Assembly: GCA_024346935.1 (NCBI GenBank)
Contig: AP024878.1
Span: forward strand, 2,170,001-2,234,000
DNA: 64,000 nucleotides
Direction of reading: 5' to 3'
DNA from: Vibrio inusitatus
Lineage (GTDB): Bacteria > Pseudomonadota > Gammaproteobacteria > Enterobacterales > Vibrionaceae
In this document: positions 28,001-36,472 of the stretch, one piece after another
How the letters are laid out: each line of letters begins with the position of its first letter
Numbering within the stretch: position 1 is the stretch's first letter
The notes under the pieces: model-generated
Seen by the model: only the letters and a program-made list of their open reading frames with translations
The model's database searches: none
What the model was told of the DNA's origin: nothing
Translations under genes and position numbers: made by a program

Positions 28001-28215
28001 ACATCTGGATTCAGCTTTAGCAGTGCAGCTTTTAACCTTGTAAATAAAACCACATCGTTGCGAGTTTCTCTGCCAAAGTATAATGGATTATCAGTAAGAT
28101 GGTCATCATCAAGAGAGCCAAAAACCTCGTCCCAACACGTTGCCGTATCCCAGCCTAAGTCAGAGAAAAGGTTAATCGCTGGTTGTTCTACTAAAGCGTC
28201 TTCCGTATATGTCAT
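25030..28215 (-). CDS. hsdR: Type I restriction enzyme, R (HsdR) subunit
   Basis: 1061-residue motor-nuclease subunit that translocates and cuts unmethylated DNA. The N-terminal PD-(D/E)xK nuclease has D153 and E168-x-K170, the helicase Walker A T-Q-G-S-G-K-S lies near residues 302-308, DEAH at 403-406, and the W-L-T-G-F-D-A-P-S motif follows in the second RecA domain. A C-terminal helical region would contact HsdM. It starts one base into the stop codon of the upstream ATPase gene (TAATG), so the operon is translationally coupled. Confidence 0.95.
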   Translation of the reverse strand: MTYTEDALVEQPAINLFSDLGWDTATCWDEVFGSLDDDHLTDNPLYFGRETRNDVVLFTRLKAALLKLNPDVNTLVIQEAIDQISRDRSAMTAISANEEVYELLTNGYVYTTNSEDEEDCVVQYIDWSNTSNNDFLLCSQMSITGEIETRRPDLIGFVNGLPLVFIELKASHKNLLTAYKNNLSDYKNTIPQLFTYNQIIILSNGVQSKVGSISSQWEHFAEWKKVECEKEERRVSLEVVIRGVCEQNRLLDIIENYTLFVKSKHTVKIIAKYHQYLGVNQALSGLSNVKERAGQLGVFWHTQGSGKSFSMVFFCKKAFRKYTGNWTFVLVTDRTDLDDQIYKTFNSAGIVTENCQADSGAELKALLGEDHRFVFTLIQKFKGDEKGNFPVLSERDDIIVITDEAHRSQYDSLAMNMRNAMPNASFMAFTGTPLLAGEAKTQEVFGDYISIYNFADAVDDGATLPLYYENRVPEVSVSSDTIGEDIAEILDQADLTEEQETRLETEFSKAYHIITRDDRLETIAADLVEHYINRDPFSDGMLGKAMVVSIDKATTIKMYDKVQLAWKTKLNSLKSQAKYASGSRLNKLQFQIDHMETTDMAVVVSGGQNDDERLAKKGLDYKPHRERFLKEKIDEKFKDPEDDLRIVFVCAMWLTGFDAPSVSTLYLDKPLKSHTLMQTIARANRVFEGKSAGQIVDYINIFSALQQALGLYGGGVAEGGAPDKVDSPAKDKSELVAALGVAINELIVFLNGVDIDLNQIVSAPADGFAKLSLLDNASEILLEPKNKEEFTSFLRQINRIFKAIMPDDSANQYVPYRIAINIIYSQMRLKSGLSIDDEDVLDVVRNQVNELLDESISTIKIQSNLPEPVNIANIDFDALATMVAKVEKPKQSDAEKLKNLIERKLQPMVLKNKTRQDLQQKFQELIEAYNLGAYTAEEFFNRLKEFIIKLEHEEKRTVREGLTEEELAVYDLMVQEAPLTDKERNQIKEIAKVLTEKMKEILVIDWRKKQRTKARVKNMIEEVLDSLPESYDDDLWPKTCSEVYMHIFEKYPGQGQSPYTH

Positions 28216-30803
28216 TATCTTCTCTTATTCAAATCAGTTACTAAGCCGACAATTAAGTCCAAATCAGTTTTAATTTCAGCTATGCTTCTAGGCCGCTGCT
28301 GTAACCCTGTTGCCGTATCATGTCCCTGAAAGAACGTACTACAATTCGACATCCCTAAGTGAATCGCATCGTAATCTGCTTGGGTTATGTCTTCTATTAA
28401 TTTCGTGATGCGTTGCGTTTGGATCGAGCGCCCGAATCTAGTTACAACATTATTGAACAACTTCTCTTCAACCAACCTTTCCCATGCTTCACGAAGTAGA
28501 TTATAAAAGCGGTAGCACTGTTGTGAGTAATCAAACTCGGTTCCTGTCCGCTCTACTTTTTCTAATGCTTGATATGCCGCATTTAGTTGTCCAATTCTTG
28601 CTTTTATCGGTAAGGCATCCCAAGGCGGTGTATGGTCAACAAGGCCGGTATGCTTACGACTACGGTCTAAACGAACCTGTGTAACGGAAGCTCCTTCTAC
28701 TTTCTCCACACATTCAAGCAAATACTTATAGAATACAATATCATGTGTAAACACAACCACTTGCCTTTCAAGTGACTCGTCTACAAGACGTTTACCGATG
28801 TCTTCACGCCATCGATGGTCAAGTGAGTTAACCGGATCATCAAAAATAACAGCGGAACGTCTACCATCTGAGATGATTTCCGCCATGAAACAAGCAATCG
28901 CTATACACCGTTGCTCACCTTCACTAGCAATTTCAGCAACGACATTCTTGCTACCGTCGGTAATTTCCAATTTTGAAAGTTGCTGACTTGCAGATCCTCT
29001 TGTTTTTACTTCTACATTGAACCTATCAAACCCAAACTTTTTCAATTCTTCGCCAAAGCACTTCACTAACGGCTCAATTATCGTCGATTTGCTCAGTTCA
29101 TTAGAGAGAAGCGTTACTTGTCTAGTTGTCGTAACTTCCTCAATCGCTTTTAGCTTATTTTCAAGAACATACCGAGATATGTTTTTGATGATACTGTCCT
29201 TATTTTCTGCCACTAACTGCCGCGATTTTAGCTCTGCCAGAGCTTCTTCCTTTTCAGCAAGTAATGCGCTATGAGACTCATCATCATTTTTTGCTAGCAA
29301 CTGAATATCAGCATGCAGCGCTTCTAGCTTTTCTTCACAATTAGTTATTGGCCGTTTATCGATATCGGACAAACCTATTTCTGAATCTTGACTTAAAAAC
29401 TCCGATTGACGCAACTTTAGCGACTCAACCAACGTAGCCACGTCAGCCTTAAATGAACTACCTTCAGGTGTCAGCTCATCAATAACGGCATCGTAATCAC
29501 TAATATCAATTACAAGTTCGTCAATTTCCTTAATGGCATCTTTGTGTTTTTTACTGGCTGTTTCTGCTTCTTGAACAGCTTGGTCTGCAACAAATTCCTT
29601 GAATGACGTCAATTTTTCTGCACTATCGCTACTGACAGGTTGCAAACACAATGGGCATGTATCTGACTCTGCTGGCGGAAAAGAAACTTCATTCGTTTGT
29701 GATTTAATAAATGATTCAGCTGCCTTCCATAGGGTTAACCACTTAGCGTCACCAATACCTTCAAAAGGCAAACCGGATAGAACACACTCTCTGAGTTCTT
29801 TTGCAAGCCCTGCCTTTTCATCAGCATCATGCTTAAGAGCTATTAACTCTGTATAGGCTTTCTTTGTTAAAGGACCATCTAACTCGTTAAGTTTGCGTAA
29901 AAAAGGCGTAATACGTGCGACCTTTGTACTCAACCCTTTCTTTAAACTAGCGACAGATTGAGACTTGAGCTCGAAAATACGTTGCTTAAGTGGTTCTACT
30001 TGACCGATTTCATCATCACTTCCACAATGCTTCTCGACATCTTGCACCGATGAAAGGTGGCTTAATCCGTTAACAAACTTTCCACTTAACGTCTCATCAG
30101 AAAACGTTGGAAGAGTTTGCATACCATTACCTGGCATCAACTCTTCAGCGATTTGTCTTTTTACATAGTCCATTGCAGCCGCTAAGCACTCTAATACTTT
30201 CAGAGCGAATAGTTTGTAGCCCAGCGTTCCTTCCTTTTTACTCACATAGTGTGAGGCGCTATCTGTATCGAACACCCTAATGGACTTCAGCTTTTCATTA
30301 GCTTCAGCCGTTTTTGTCCAATCAACCGTTAAGGTATCACTGTCATCACAAACGGTTAATTTAGCGGAAGAGGCTTCATCCGATTTATTAAACACATTAC
30401 CGAGAATTGAGCTAACATCTCCCCTAGTTAAACAAGCGTGTTTTAAAATACGCGCGTAAGTTGACTTTCCCGTACCGTTGTCGCCATAAACAATGTTTAA
30501 GCCGTTAGAATTTAAATCTAGAGTTTGATTAGGTGCCAAAGAACCTACATTAACGACATCAGAAATCGAAGATAGCTTTACCTCAGACACCTCTGAAACT
30601 AACCCTGCTGCGGTAACTGGCGTTTCATAGAGAGCGTAAAGCTCATTTTTCTCAATAACGCCATATTCCATCTGTGCTATTGACCAAATCAAACGGTGCT
30701 GTTTCTCTGTCAATTCCCCTTTAGTAAGCGCCAGCCTAACAGCATGACGCCAAAAGACGGGCTTATCTTTCACCCAGTCAACGAGCTTTTCAATCGGCTG
30801 CAT
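28215..30803 (-). CDS. RloC/PrrC-like AAA ATPase inside the hsd operon
   Basis: 862-residue ATPase with an ABC/Rad50-like head split by long helices. Walker A is GDNGTGKST (107-115), a zinc-hook-like C383-P-L-C386 sits at the middle, the signature is S-E-G-E-Q-R (627-632), and Walker B is A-V-I-F-D-D-P (651-657). The C-terminus has R771-E-A-W-E775 and downstream histidines (H815, H828), reminiscent of the R-x3-E...H triad of PrrC/RloC anticodon nucleases, though the spacing is not exact. ATG 30803 is preferred because AAGG lies six bases upstream. Known relatives sit in hsd loci and cut tRNA when restriction is inhibited; this role is inferred. Confidence 0.75.
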   Translation of the reverse strand: MQPIEKLVDWVKDKPVFWRHAVRLALTKGELTEKQHRLIWSIAQMEYGVIEKNELYALYETPVTAAGLVSEVSEVKLSSISDVVNVGSLAPNQTLDLNSNGLNIVYGDNGTGKSTYARILKHACLTRGDVSSILGNVFNKSDEASSAKLTVCDDSDTLTVDWTKTAEANEKLKSIRVFDTDSASHYVSKKEGTLGYKLFALKVLECLAAAMDYVKRQIAEELMPGNGMQTLPTFSDETLSGKFVNGLSHLSSVQDVEKHCGSDDEIGQVEPLKQRIFELKSQSVASLKKGLSTKVARITPFLRKLNELDGPLTKKAYTELIALKHDADEKAGLAKELRECVLSGLPFEGIGDAKWLTLWKAAESFIKSQTNEVSFPPAESDTCPLCLQPVSSDSAEKLTSFKEFVADQAVQEAETASKKHKDAIKEIDELVIDISDYDAVIDELTPEGSSFKADVATLVESLKLRQSEFLSQDSEIGLSDIDKRPITNCEEKLEALHADIQLLAKNDDESHSALLAEKEEALAELKSRQLVAENKDSIIKNISRYVLENKLKAIEEVTTTRQVTLLSNELSKSTIIEPLVKCFGEELKKFGFDRFNVEVKTRGSASQQLSKLEITDGSKNVVAEIASEGEQRCIAIACFMAEIISDGRRSAVIFDDPVNSLDHRWREDIGKRLVDESLERQVVVFTHDIVFYKYLLECVEKVEGASVTQVRLDRSRKHTGLVDHTPPWDALPIKARIGQLNAAYQALEKVERTGTEFDYSQQCYRFYNLLREAWERLVEEKLFNNVVTRFGRSIQTQRITKLIEDITQADYDAIHLGMSNCSTFFQGHDTATGLQQRPRSIAEIKTDLDLIVGLVTDLNKRR

Positions 30804-30811
30804 AATCATCC

Positions 30812-31960
30812 TTATAACTCTATTTGGCCTGAGATTAGCTTTGGCAATAACATATCTCGTTGCAGCTTTAAGTTCCTATTTTTAAGACTAAGGGCTCTTA
30901 TTTGCTCTATTGCTGGAGTTACAACACTGTTAAAACTTTCAAGTGTTTTCAAGTCTGGTACGTATACAGCAAACTCTTGCAGAACGTCCCAACTAGCTCT
31001 CGGCATTTTACTGCCTTGCGCTGTTTGCACCGCTTGAGCAACAAACTCGTTAGAAAAGGTGACCATAGCGATTAATGAATGGTGAGTGCGCTCCTTTGGA
31101 GAAAGAACGAATGTGTCAGAAGAACAAAGACCATCAACTTGCGCAACACCAACTTTATGAAAATTTGGTCGTATCTTGCCAAACAATATATCGCCACGAC
31201 TGAAAGCCAACTTGTTACTACCGATTTCAGATACTTCCTCCCAATTTGATAGCGCTATCGACTTTCTAGGGAAATGCTCTAAACCCATATATGGTGTGTT
31301 TTCAGACACTGTGCCTTTTTTTATGGTTTTCCTTTTAAACTCTACTAGTTCACCCAACGGTTTGACTTCCCACCCCTCAGGAATTAAACCTAGCGGCAAA
31401 TCAACGAGCTTTGGGTTGCCATCTGCATCAAGATTATCTGCGTGGTCTGGGTAACGGAAGTTAACAAACCATTCGCGATAAAGTGATTGCGCCATGTCTT
31501 CTAAGATAGTGATACGGCGGTTGTTGTTTTCGATTAGGTCATTGTAATCATCAATCAGTTCAACAACTTTCTCTTGAACATTCAGTTCTGGAATTAAGAA
31601 TTTCTGAGAATAAGCAATATCCCTGTTTAACCCTGGTACAGCAGCGTCTGAGTTTAAATCTTTAAGGTTTGAGCCTAGTAACAAATAATATAGGAACTTT
31701 AGATCTACTACTTGTGGTTCATTAACGGTTAAGAAATAACAGGTATCAATCGGAAAAAAATCACGTTTTTCGTAAAAAACGGTACCAATAGAGCCTTTTC
31801 GACCAACAATGACACCAGGTCCTTTAACTAAAGATTCATTGTGCCAACCTGTAACACCAGCCGAACTCATTACAGGAAAAGGTCCATTTATTCTTTTTGT
31901 TTTTGGAAGTGATTTTCCATAATGAAAAGTAACAATATCACCGAGTTTATATTCCTTCAT
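30812..31960 (-). CDS. hsdS: Type I restriction enzyme, specificity (HsdS) subunit
   Basis: 382 residues with the usual two half-repeats: target-recognition domain 1 (about 1-125), conserved helix 1 (V-Q-E-K-V-V-E-L-I-D-D-Y-N-D-L-I-E-N-N-N), target-recognition domain 2 (about 190-345), and conserved helix 2 (P-A-I-E-Q-I-R-A-L-S-L-K-N-R-N-L). It sets the bipartite target of both modification and restriction. It overlaps hsdM by one base. The DNA target cannot be read from the sequence. Confidence 0.93.
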   Translation of the reverse strand: MKEYKLGDIVTFHYGKSLPKTKRINGPFPVMSSAGVTGWHNESLVKGPGVIVGRKGSIGTVFYEKRDFFPIDTCYFLTVNEPQVVDLKFLYYLLLGSNLKDLNSDAAVPGLNRDIAYSQKFLIPELNVQEKVVELIDDYNDLIENNNRRITILEDMAQSLYREWFVNFRYPDHADNLDADGNPKLVDLPLGLIPEGWEVKPLGELVEFKRKTIKKGTVSENTPYMGLEHFPRKSIALSNWEEVSEIGSNKLAFSRGDILFGKIRPNFHKVGVAQVDGLCSSDTFVLSPKERTHHSLIAMVTFSNEFVAQAVQTAQGSKMPRASWDVLQEFAVYVPDLKTLESFNSVVTPAIEQIRALSLKNRNLKLQRDMLLPKLISGQIEL

Positions 31961-33597
31961 TATATAGACTCCAAAACTTTAGCCACGTTGCCAGATATTA
32001 GTCCTTCTAAACCATGCGCCTCTGCATTCAACACTTCCAACTCTTCTTGAAGTGCCTCTAACTTAGCAGCAAAGTCTTCGTCATGCTCCTGTTCACCTTC
32101 AGCAACACCTACATAGCGACCAGGGTTTAAGCTATAGCCTTGTTCTATGATTTCTGCTTTAGAAGCCACCTTACATAAGCCTGCGATATCTTGGTAAGCC
32201 AGTTCACCGTTATCATTGGCAAAGAAGTCTTCTAGTTTAAACTTCCCATCGCTGCCAGCATCTGGATGCGCTTCAAGATAAGTATTATCAATATCTTGAC
32301 CACGATGTAAGCGCACAATATTGGCGATAAAGTTAAGTTGCTCGCTGGTGTAATCACGCACAGCTCGGGTGACTTGACGGAAGATATGACGTGCATCGAT
32401 AAACAGCACTTTGTCTTTGTTATGCGTAGGTTTGTTCTTATCTAGGAACCACAACGCACATGGCAAGGTTACGGTATAGAAGAAGTTACTTGATACCGCC
32501 ACCATGACATCTACAGCATCGTCTTCAATCATCTTTTGGCGGATCTCTTGCTCTGAGCCTCGGGCATCACTAGCCGAGTTCGCCATAACAAAGCCTGCTC
32601 GACCTTTTTGATTAAGCGCGGTATAGAACATTTGAATCCAGAGGTAGTTGCCGTTGTCGTTACGCGGCATACCGTAAGGAAACCTGTGTTTATCACCTTC
32701 TAAGCGGTCTTTTTGTATTTCATTTACGTTGAATGGTGGATTCGCCATAACATAATCAAATTGACCATGTTGTTTACCATCTACAATTGGACCTTTGGCT
32801 AGCTCGAATGGGTCTTCATAGTAGGAATTACCTTCGCGGATATCGCCTTGTAAACCATGAACGGCAAGGTTTAACTTAGATAAGCGAACGGTATCGCCGG
32901 TTTTTTCTTGCCCGAATATAGACAGCTCATCAGACGCATTTTTATTATGCTTTGCCACAAAGTCGGCTGAACTGATAAACATACCGCCACTACCACAAGC
33001 TGGATCGAACACTTTGCCATGATAAGGCTCGATAATTTCCGTGATGAGCTTGACCAGTGCAGAAGGCGTGAAGAACTCGCCACCGCCTTGACCCTCGGTT
33101 TTGGCGAACTCATTGAGGAAGTACTCATAGATTCGACCAAAGATATCTGAGCCAAGGCTAAAATCGATGTCACTAAAGTTTTTCAGTAGGCTTTTTAGTA
33201 TGTCATTTTCAAAGCGACTATAGGTCTTAGGCAGTGCATCTTTGATTGCTTCATTTTCAGCCTCTAGTGCTTTCATTGCATCATTAACTTTAACGCCGAT
33301 GTTTGCACCTTCTGGAAGCGCTAATAGCTTGGTGTAAAGTGCCTCATCTGGTACATACATTGCGCCTTCTGCTTGGATCTTGGATTTAATGTCGCCGCTT
33401 CCACGACGACGCGAACTGGTTTGTTCTTCAATTTTACTCTTTGCCAACGTGAAACGATATTCAGCGTACTTGAGGAATATCAAGCCCAGAATTGGGCGAG
33501 AGTATTCTTGCGCCGTTAAGCCAGTGTTCGCACGCAATGAGTCAGCGGCTGACCACAAGCGTTTTTCTAGTTCTTCTATCTTTTTAAAATCTGCCAT
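31960..33597 (-). CDS. hsdM: Type I DNA methyltransferase (HsdM) subunit
   Basis: 545-residue N6-adenine methyltransferase. The N-terminal helical domain leads to the AdoMet motif [12 protein letters not shown] (about 197-207) and the catalytic motif IV N-P-P-F (286-289); a helical C-terminus follows. All motifs are intact, in contrast to the M-like gene just upstream. AAGGA precedes the ATG. A 66-base gap separates it from that gene. Confidence 0.95.
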   Translation of the reverse strand: MADFKKIEELEKRLWSAADSLRANTGLTAQEYSRPILGLIFLKYAEYRFTLAKSKIEEQTSSRRRGSGDIKSKIQAEGAMYVPDEALYTKLLALPEGANIGVKVNDAMKALEAENEAIKDALPKTYSRFENDILKSLLKNFSDIDFSLGSDIFGRIYEYFLNEFAKTEGQGGGEFFTPSALVKLITEIIEPYHGKVFDPACGSGGMFISSADFVAKHNKNASDELSIFGQEKTGDTVRLSKLNLAVHGLQGDIREGNSYYEDPFELAKGPIVDGKQHGQFDYVMANPPFNVNEIQKDRLEGDKHRFPYGMPRNDNGNYLWIQMFYTALNQKGRAGFVMANSASDARGSEQEIRQKMIEDDAVDVMVAVSSNFFYTVTLPCALWFLDKNKPTHNKDKVLFIDARHIFRQVTRAVRDYTSEQLNFIANIVRLHRGQDIDNTYLEAHPDAGSDGKFKLEDFFANDNGELAYQDIAGLCKVASKAEIIEQGYSLNPGRYVGVAEGEQEHDEDFAAKLEALQEELEVLNAEAHGLEGLISGNVAKVLESI

Positions 33598-33663
33598 TTT
33601 CTAATTCCTTATATTTCGTTACTACAGGGTTCGCTAATCAGGGAACACAACCATGTAGCTATA

Positions 33664-34938
33664 TTATTGATACCTAGTAAGTAATGCTGTCAGCACTTGT
33701 TGAGATTGCTCAAAGTCAGCTTGGTAGCTTTTTAGTTTTTTTAGTTCTTGCTCAATGTCTAGCTCTTCGACTTCAATCTCTTTGGCTATGTAACGCGAAA
33801 TACTTAACTCGTTATTTTGCTGTCTAATTTCGGGGATGAATACCGCCTTGTAGCGTTCATCATCACCTCGCTTTCCTGCTGCTAAATCAGCGATTAATTC
33901 CGCATCTTGACTTGTTATCGTGACTTTATGTTTATCTACGGTACCTATGTCACTGGCATCGACAAAGACAACAGGAGAGCCCGCTTGTTTATTCTTATTC
34001 AGCACTAAAATTACTGGCGGGATACTGGTACCGTCTAGTATTGACGCTGGGAGCCCGATTACTGCTTCAAGTAGTTCATTTTCTAGTAAATATTCCCTGA
34101 CCTTTGCATCATAACCACCTCTGAATAGAATCCCTTGAGGCAAAACAATGTATCCTTTACCTGTCTCGTTTAGGTTACTGACTGCTTGCTGAACCCATAG
34201 GCTATCACCTGAGTTAGCCGATACGGCTTTACCAACAGGAACTGAGATAAAAGGGGCCTCAACCAGCATACGTCGCTCATCCGCATTAAATTTTTGAGCC
34301 ATTGGCGGCTCCATGACGACCACATCAAATTGCTTTTCTTGATCAAAGGCATGTTCCAACAACGAATCGGCATTAACCAAGCTGAAATTTTTATCCTCAA
34401 GCGTTAACAATCGGTAAGCCGTTAAATAAGTACTATGGTGTTTTTCTTCAAGGTAGAGGGCATTCGAGTTAGAGCTAGAAGCGACTCTGGCTAAACCACA
34501 TGCACCATCGTATAAAGTTCTATCACTACAATCACCAACGATAGCAGAGAAGACTCTTTGCATATTCTGATTGGCTGAAGACACGTTAAATTTGCCAAGT
34601 GTCTGTGCACTCAAATCTCTTAAAGCACTAGCTAGTGAACCAAAATTAGAAATCTCAGCGATGAAAGAAACAACCTTGTTCACGACCTTTGCATCAGTTT
34701 TATAATGGTTTGGTGCTGCACAGACGTCAGCTGGATGAGTTGCTTCCAAGAGCTGACCTGCTTCTATTAACATATTCAGTTGTTTAGCATGACCGCTATT
34801 TACAATCGCTTGAAAGGACTCTGGATTCTCTTTTGCAACAAACGCAACGTAAACGATTAATTCCAATGTATGCGATGCTTCCATTGAGCCTCGGCTACTA
34901 TCCATTAAGGTCCATAACTGTTTTGTTAGATTATCCAT
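33664..34938 (-). CDS. Degenerate HsdM-like protein
   Basis: 424 residues with the outline of an N6-adenine methyltransferase but altered motifs. Motif I reads Y-D-G-A-C-G-L (about 143-149) without the glycine-rich loop, and motif IV reads M-E-P-P-M-A (209-214), where active enzymes have N/D-P-P-F/Y. The fold downstream (L-P-Q-G-I-L-F-R-G-G, F-V-D-A-S-D-I) is still HsdM-like, and the frame is intact. A structural or regulatory role, or a diverged enzyme, is more likely than normal methylation. It overlaps the preceding S-like gene by one base. Confidence 0.7.
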   Translation of the reverse strand: MDNLTKQLWTLMDSSRGSMEASHTLELIVYVAFVAKENPESFQAIVNSGHAKQLNMLIEAGQLLEATHPADVCAAPNHYKTDAKVVNKVVSFIAEISNFGSLASALRDLSAQTLGKFNVSSANQNMQRVFSAIVGDCSDRTLYDGACGLARVASSSNSNALYLEEKHHSTYLTAYRLLTLEDKNFSLVNADSLLEHAFDQEKQFDVVVMEPPMAQKFNADERRMLVEAPFISVPVGKAVSANSGDSLWVQQAVSNLNETGKGYIVLPQGILFRGGYDAKVREYLLENELLEAVIGLPASILDGTSIPPVILVLNKNKQAGSPVVFVDASDIGTVDKHKVTITSQDAELIADLAAGKRGDDERYKAVFIPEIRQQNNELSISRYIAKEIEVEELDIEQELKKLKSYQADFEQSQQVLTALLTRYQ

Positions 34939-35534
34939 TACGCTGCCCCCTTGATAAGTTGACTAATACATGCCAAAGCAGCTTTTTTTTGTTGTTCTGC
35001 TAAATTGATTGTTGCCTGATAAGCCTGATTGCTGGCATGGAATAGTTCGGCAATTTCATGTTGCTTACCTAGCGCTGGAAACTCAACACCTAGCTTCTTA
35101 ATATTTGATAGGCTTATGTTTTTTATCGTTGCACCAGTACTGGTAGCATCTAACAAGCTTTGGCCAGCAGGGGAGTTAAAGTAAGCAACAAGTACCTCGC
35201 CAAGTAACTCATTATTGTTTGGTCGAATTAGAATAAAGTTGGCTGAAGCAATAACGTTAAGTTTGGCAATATGCTCCGTGACGTAACCAGCTCTAATTGA
35301 ATTACCTTTAGCAAGTAACACCACATCACCTTGTTGTAGTAAGAAGCGTTGGATCTCCTTTCCTTCTTTTAAGGTTACAGATCCAAGCTGCTCTTCAATA
35401 ATCTCACCATTTGAGCTCAGAGAGTTACCCGTTAATAAGTACAAAGGTTTTTCATCTTTTTGGTTAGTTTTTTCAAACAACGCATTTGTTGCGCCTGTGG
35501 TTAGCTCATTACACAGCATTTCTATAGTTTTCAT
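34938..35534 (-). CDS. Half-length HsdS-like protein
   Basis: 198 residues, a single target-recognition domain with one helical spacer (P-A-L-G-K-Q-H-E-I-A-E-L-F at about 152-164, then a helical tail). That is half the length of a normal HsdS. Half-subunits of type I enzymes can work as homodimers reading a symmetric target. Its partner is the degenerate M-like gene, which it overlaps by one base. It is the first gene of the restriction operon. Confidence 0.7.
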   Translation of the reverse strand: MKTIEMLCNELTTGATNALFEKTNQKDEKPLYLLTGNSLSSNGEIIEEQLGSVTLKEGKEIQRFLLQQGDVVLLAKGNSIRAGYVTEHIAKLNVIASANFILIRPNNNELLGEVLVAYFNSPAGQSLLDATSTGATIKNISLSNIKKLGVEFPALGKQHEIAELFHASNQAYQATINLAEQQKKAALACISQLIKGAA

Positions 35535-35920
35535 ATTAAAGCCTTTTCGTTTTCACTGTACGATTTATTTCGTTAGGAGGATAATAGCTGATCAATCTCA
35601 ATAAGAGCAAGTAGTTTTTGCTATTTTATTAAATCGTATTTATAGTACGATTTGTTAGGCTTAGGCGCTAAAAATGTAACTCACTGTTTTAATTGAACTT
35701 TATTGAGACTACAGCTTATCTGCAACTCTTCCGGCCCAATCGAAGATTGATTCCGTCGGAATTCCAGTCGGGTGCCCCTCTACTGATTTAGGGTGAGAAA
35801 TAGTAAAAACTATTAAGCGAGGAAAGGCGGAGAGTTAGAAAGTTACAAAAATTCAGTAACGACATAGCCACTTTGAGCGTTTTTTAGTCGGTTACACCTA
35901 GTGAATGGTAGGGCATAAAC
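35535..35920. promoter_or_regulatory. Upstream region of the restriction operon with TACGATTT repeats
   Basis: No gene. Three copies of TACGATTT occur: 35559-35566 (direct), 35631-35638 (inverted, AAATCGTA) and 35646-35653 (direct). The last two form a 23-bp inverted repeat with a 7-base gap. This is probably the operator/promoter region for the leftward operon. The remainder up to the TnpC-like gene (to 35920) is featureless. Confidence 0.5.
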
Positions 35921-36472
35921 TCACATTCTAAGTTTTCTTCTTAAATCAATTGGCATTTTAGAAAGCACTAAATCAAGCGTGTCCTTTACTTGCCTGCATT
36001 CCAACTCTCTAACTTTGTTACGAAGATCCTGCACTTCAAGAACCAAGTCATCTTTTTTCTTTGTCCGAACCCCTGTAGCTATAAGTCTGGATTTTTGCTT
36101 TTTTTGCTCTCTCTGGTATCTTTCAAGAAGCTCTTTATTCACCATATCAAAAAACTGCAATACATCTTTACTGAACGTTGAACTTCTAAATATACTTTGA
36201 GCAGATACACCGACAGCGAGCGCCACCTCAGACTTCTTCATCCGATAGAGACTTTTGGGTGTTTTTCCGTCGGCGACCTTCCCGAAATTGGCTATTTGAA
36301 GTTCTTTCGTTACTTTAAGCTTCAATATCGCTTTCCATACACGGTGTGTTGTATGATCCTCATTTTTAATCCAAGATGGCTGACTTACTTGCTGATGATG
36401 CTTATCGTCTTTACTTTTTACGTCTAAGCTATTAAGGAAATCATCTGACATCAATGTATCTAACTCAGTCAT
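35921..36472 (-). CDS. TnpC-like accessory protein of the recombinase module
   Basis: 183 residues, basic. A central segment (V-A-L-A-V-G-V-S-A-Q-S-I-F-R) looks like a small helix-turn-helix. The C-terminal third is a predicted coiled coil (L-V-L-E-V-Q-D-L-R-N-K-V-R-E-L). This layout matches the small third protein of Tn554-type elements (TnpC/DUF6262). ATG 36472 is preferred: GGAGG lies nine bases before it, and it overlaps the preceding recombinase gene by 8 bases (ATGACTGA). Confidence 0.6.
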   Translation of the reverse strand: MTELDTLMSDDFLNSLDVKSKDDKHHQQVSQPSWIKNEDHTTHRVWKAILKLKVTKELQIANFGKVADGKTPKSLYRMKKSEVALAVGVSAQSIFRSSTFSKDVLQFFDMVNKELLERYQREQKKQKSRLIATGVRTKKKDDLVLEVQDLRNKVRELECRQVKDTLDLVLSKMPIDLRRKLRM

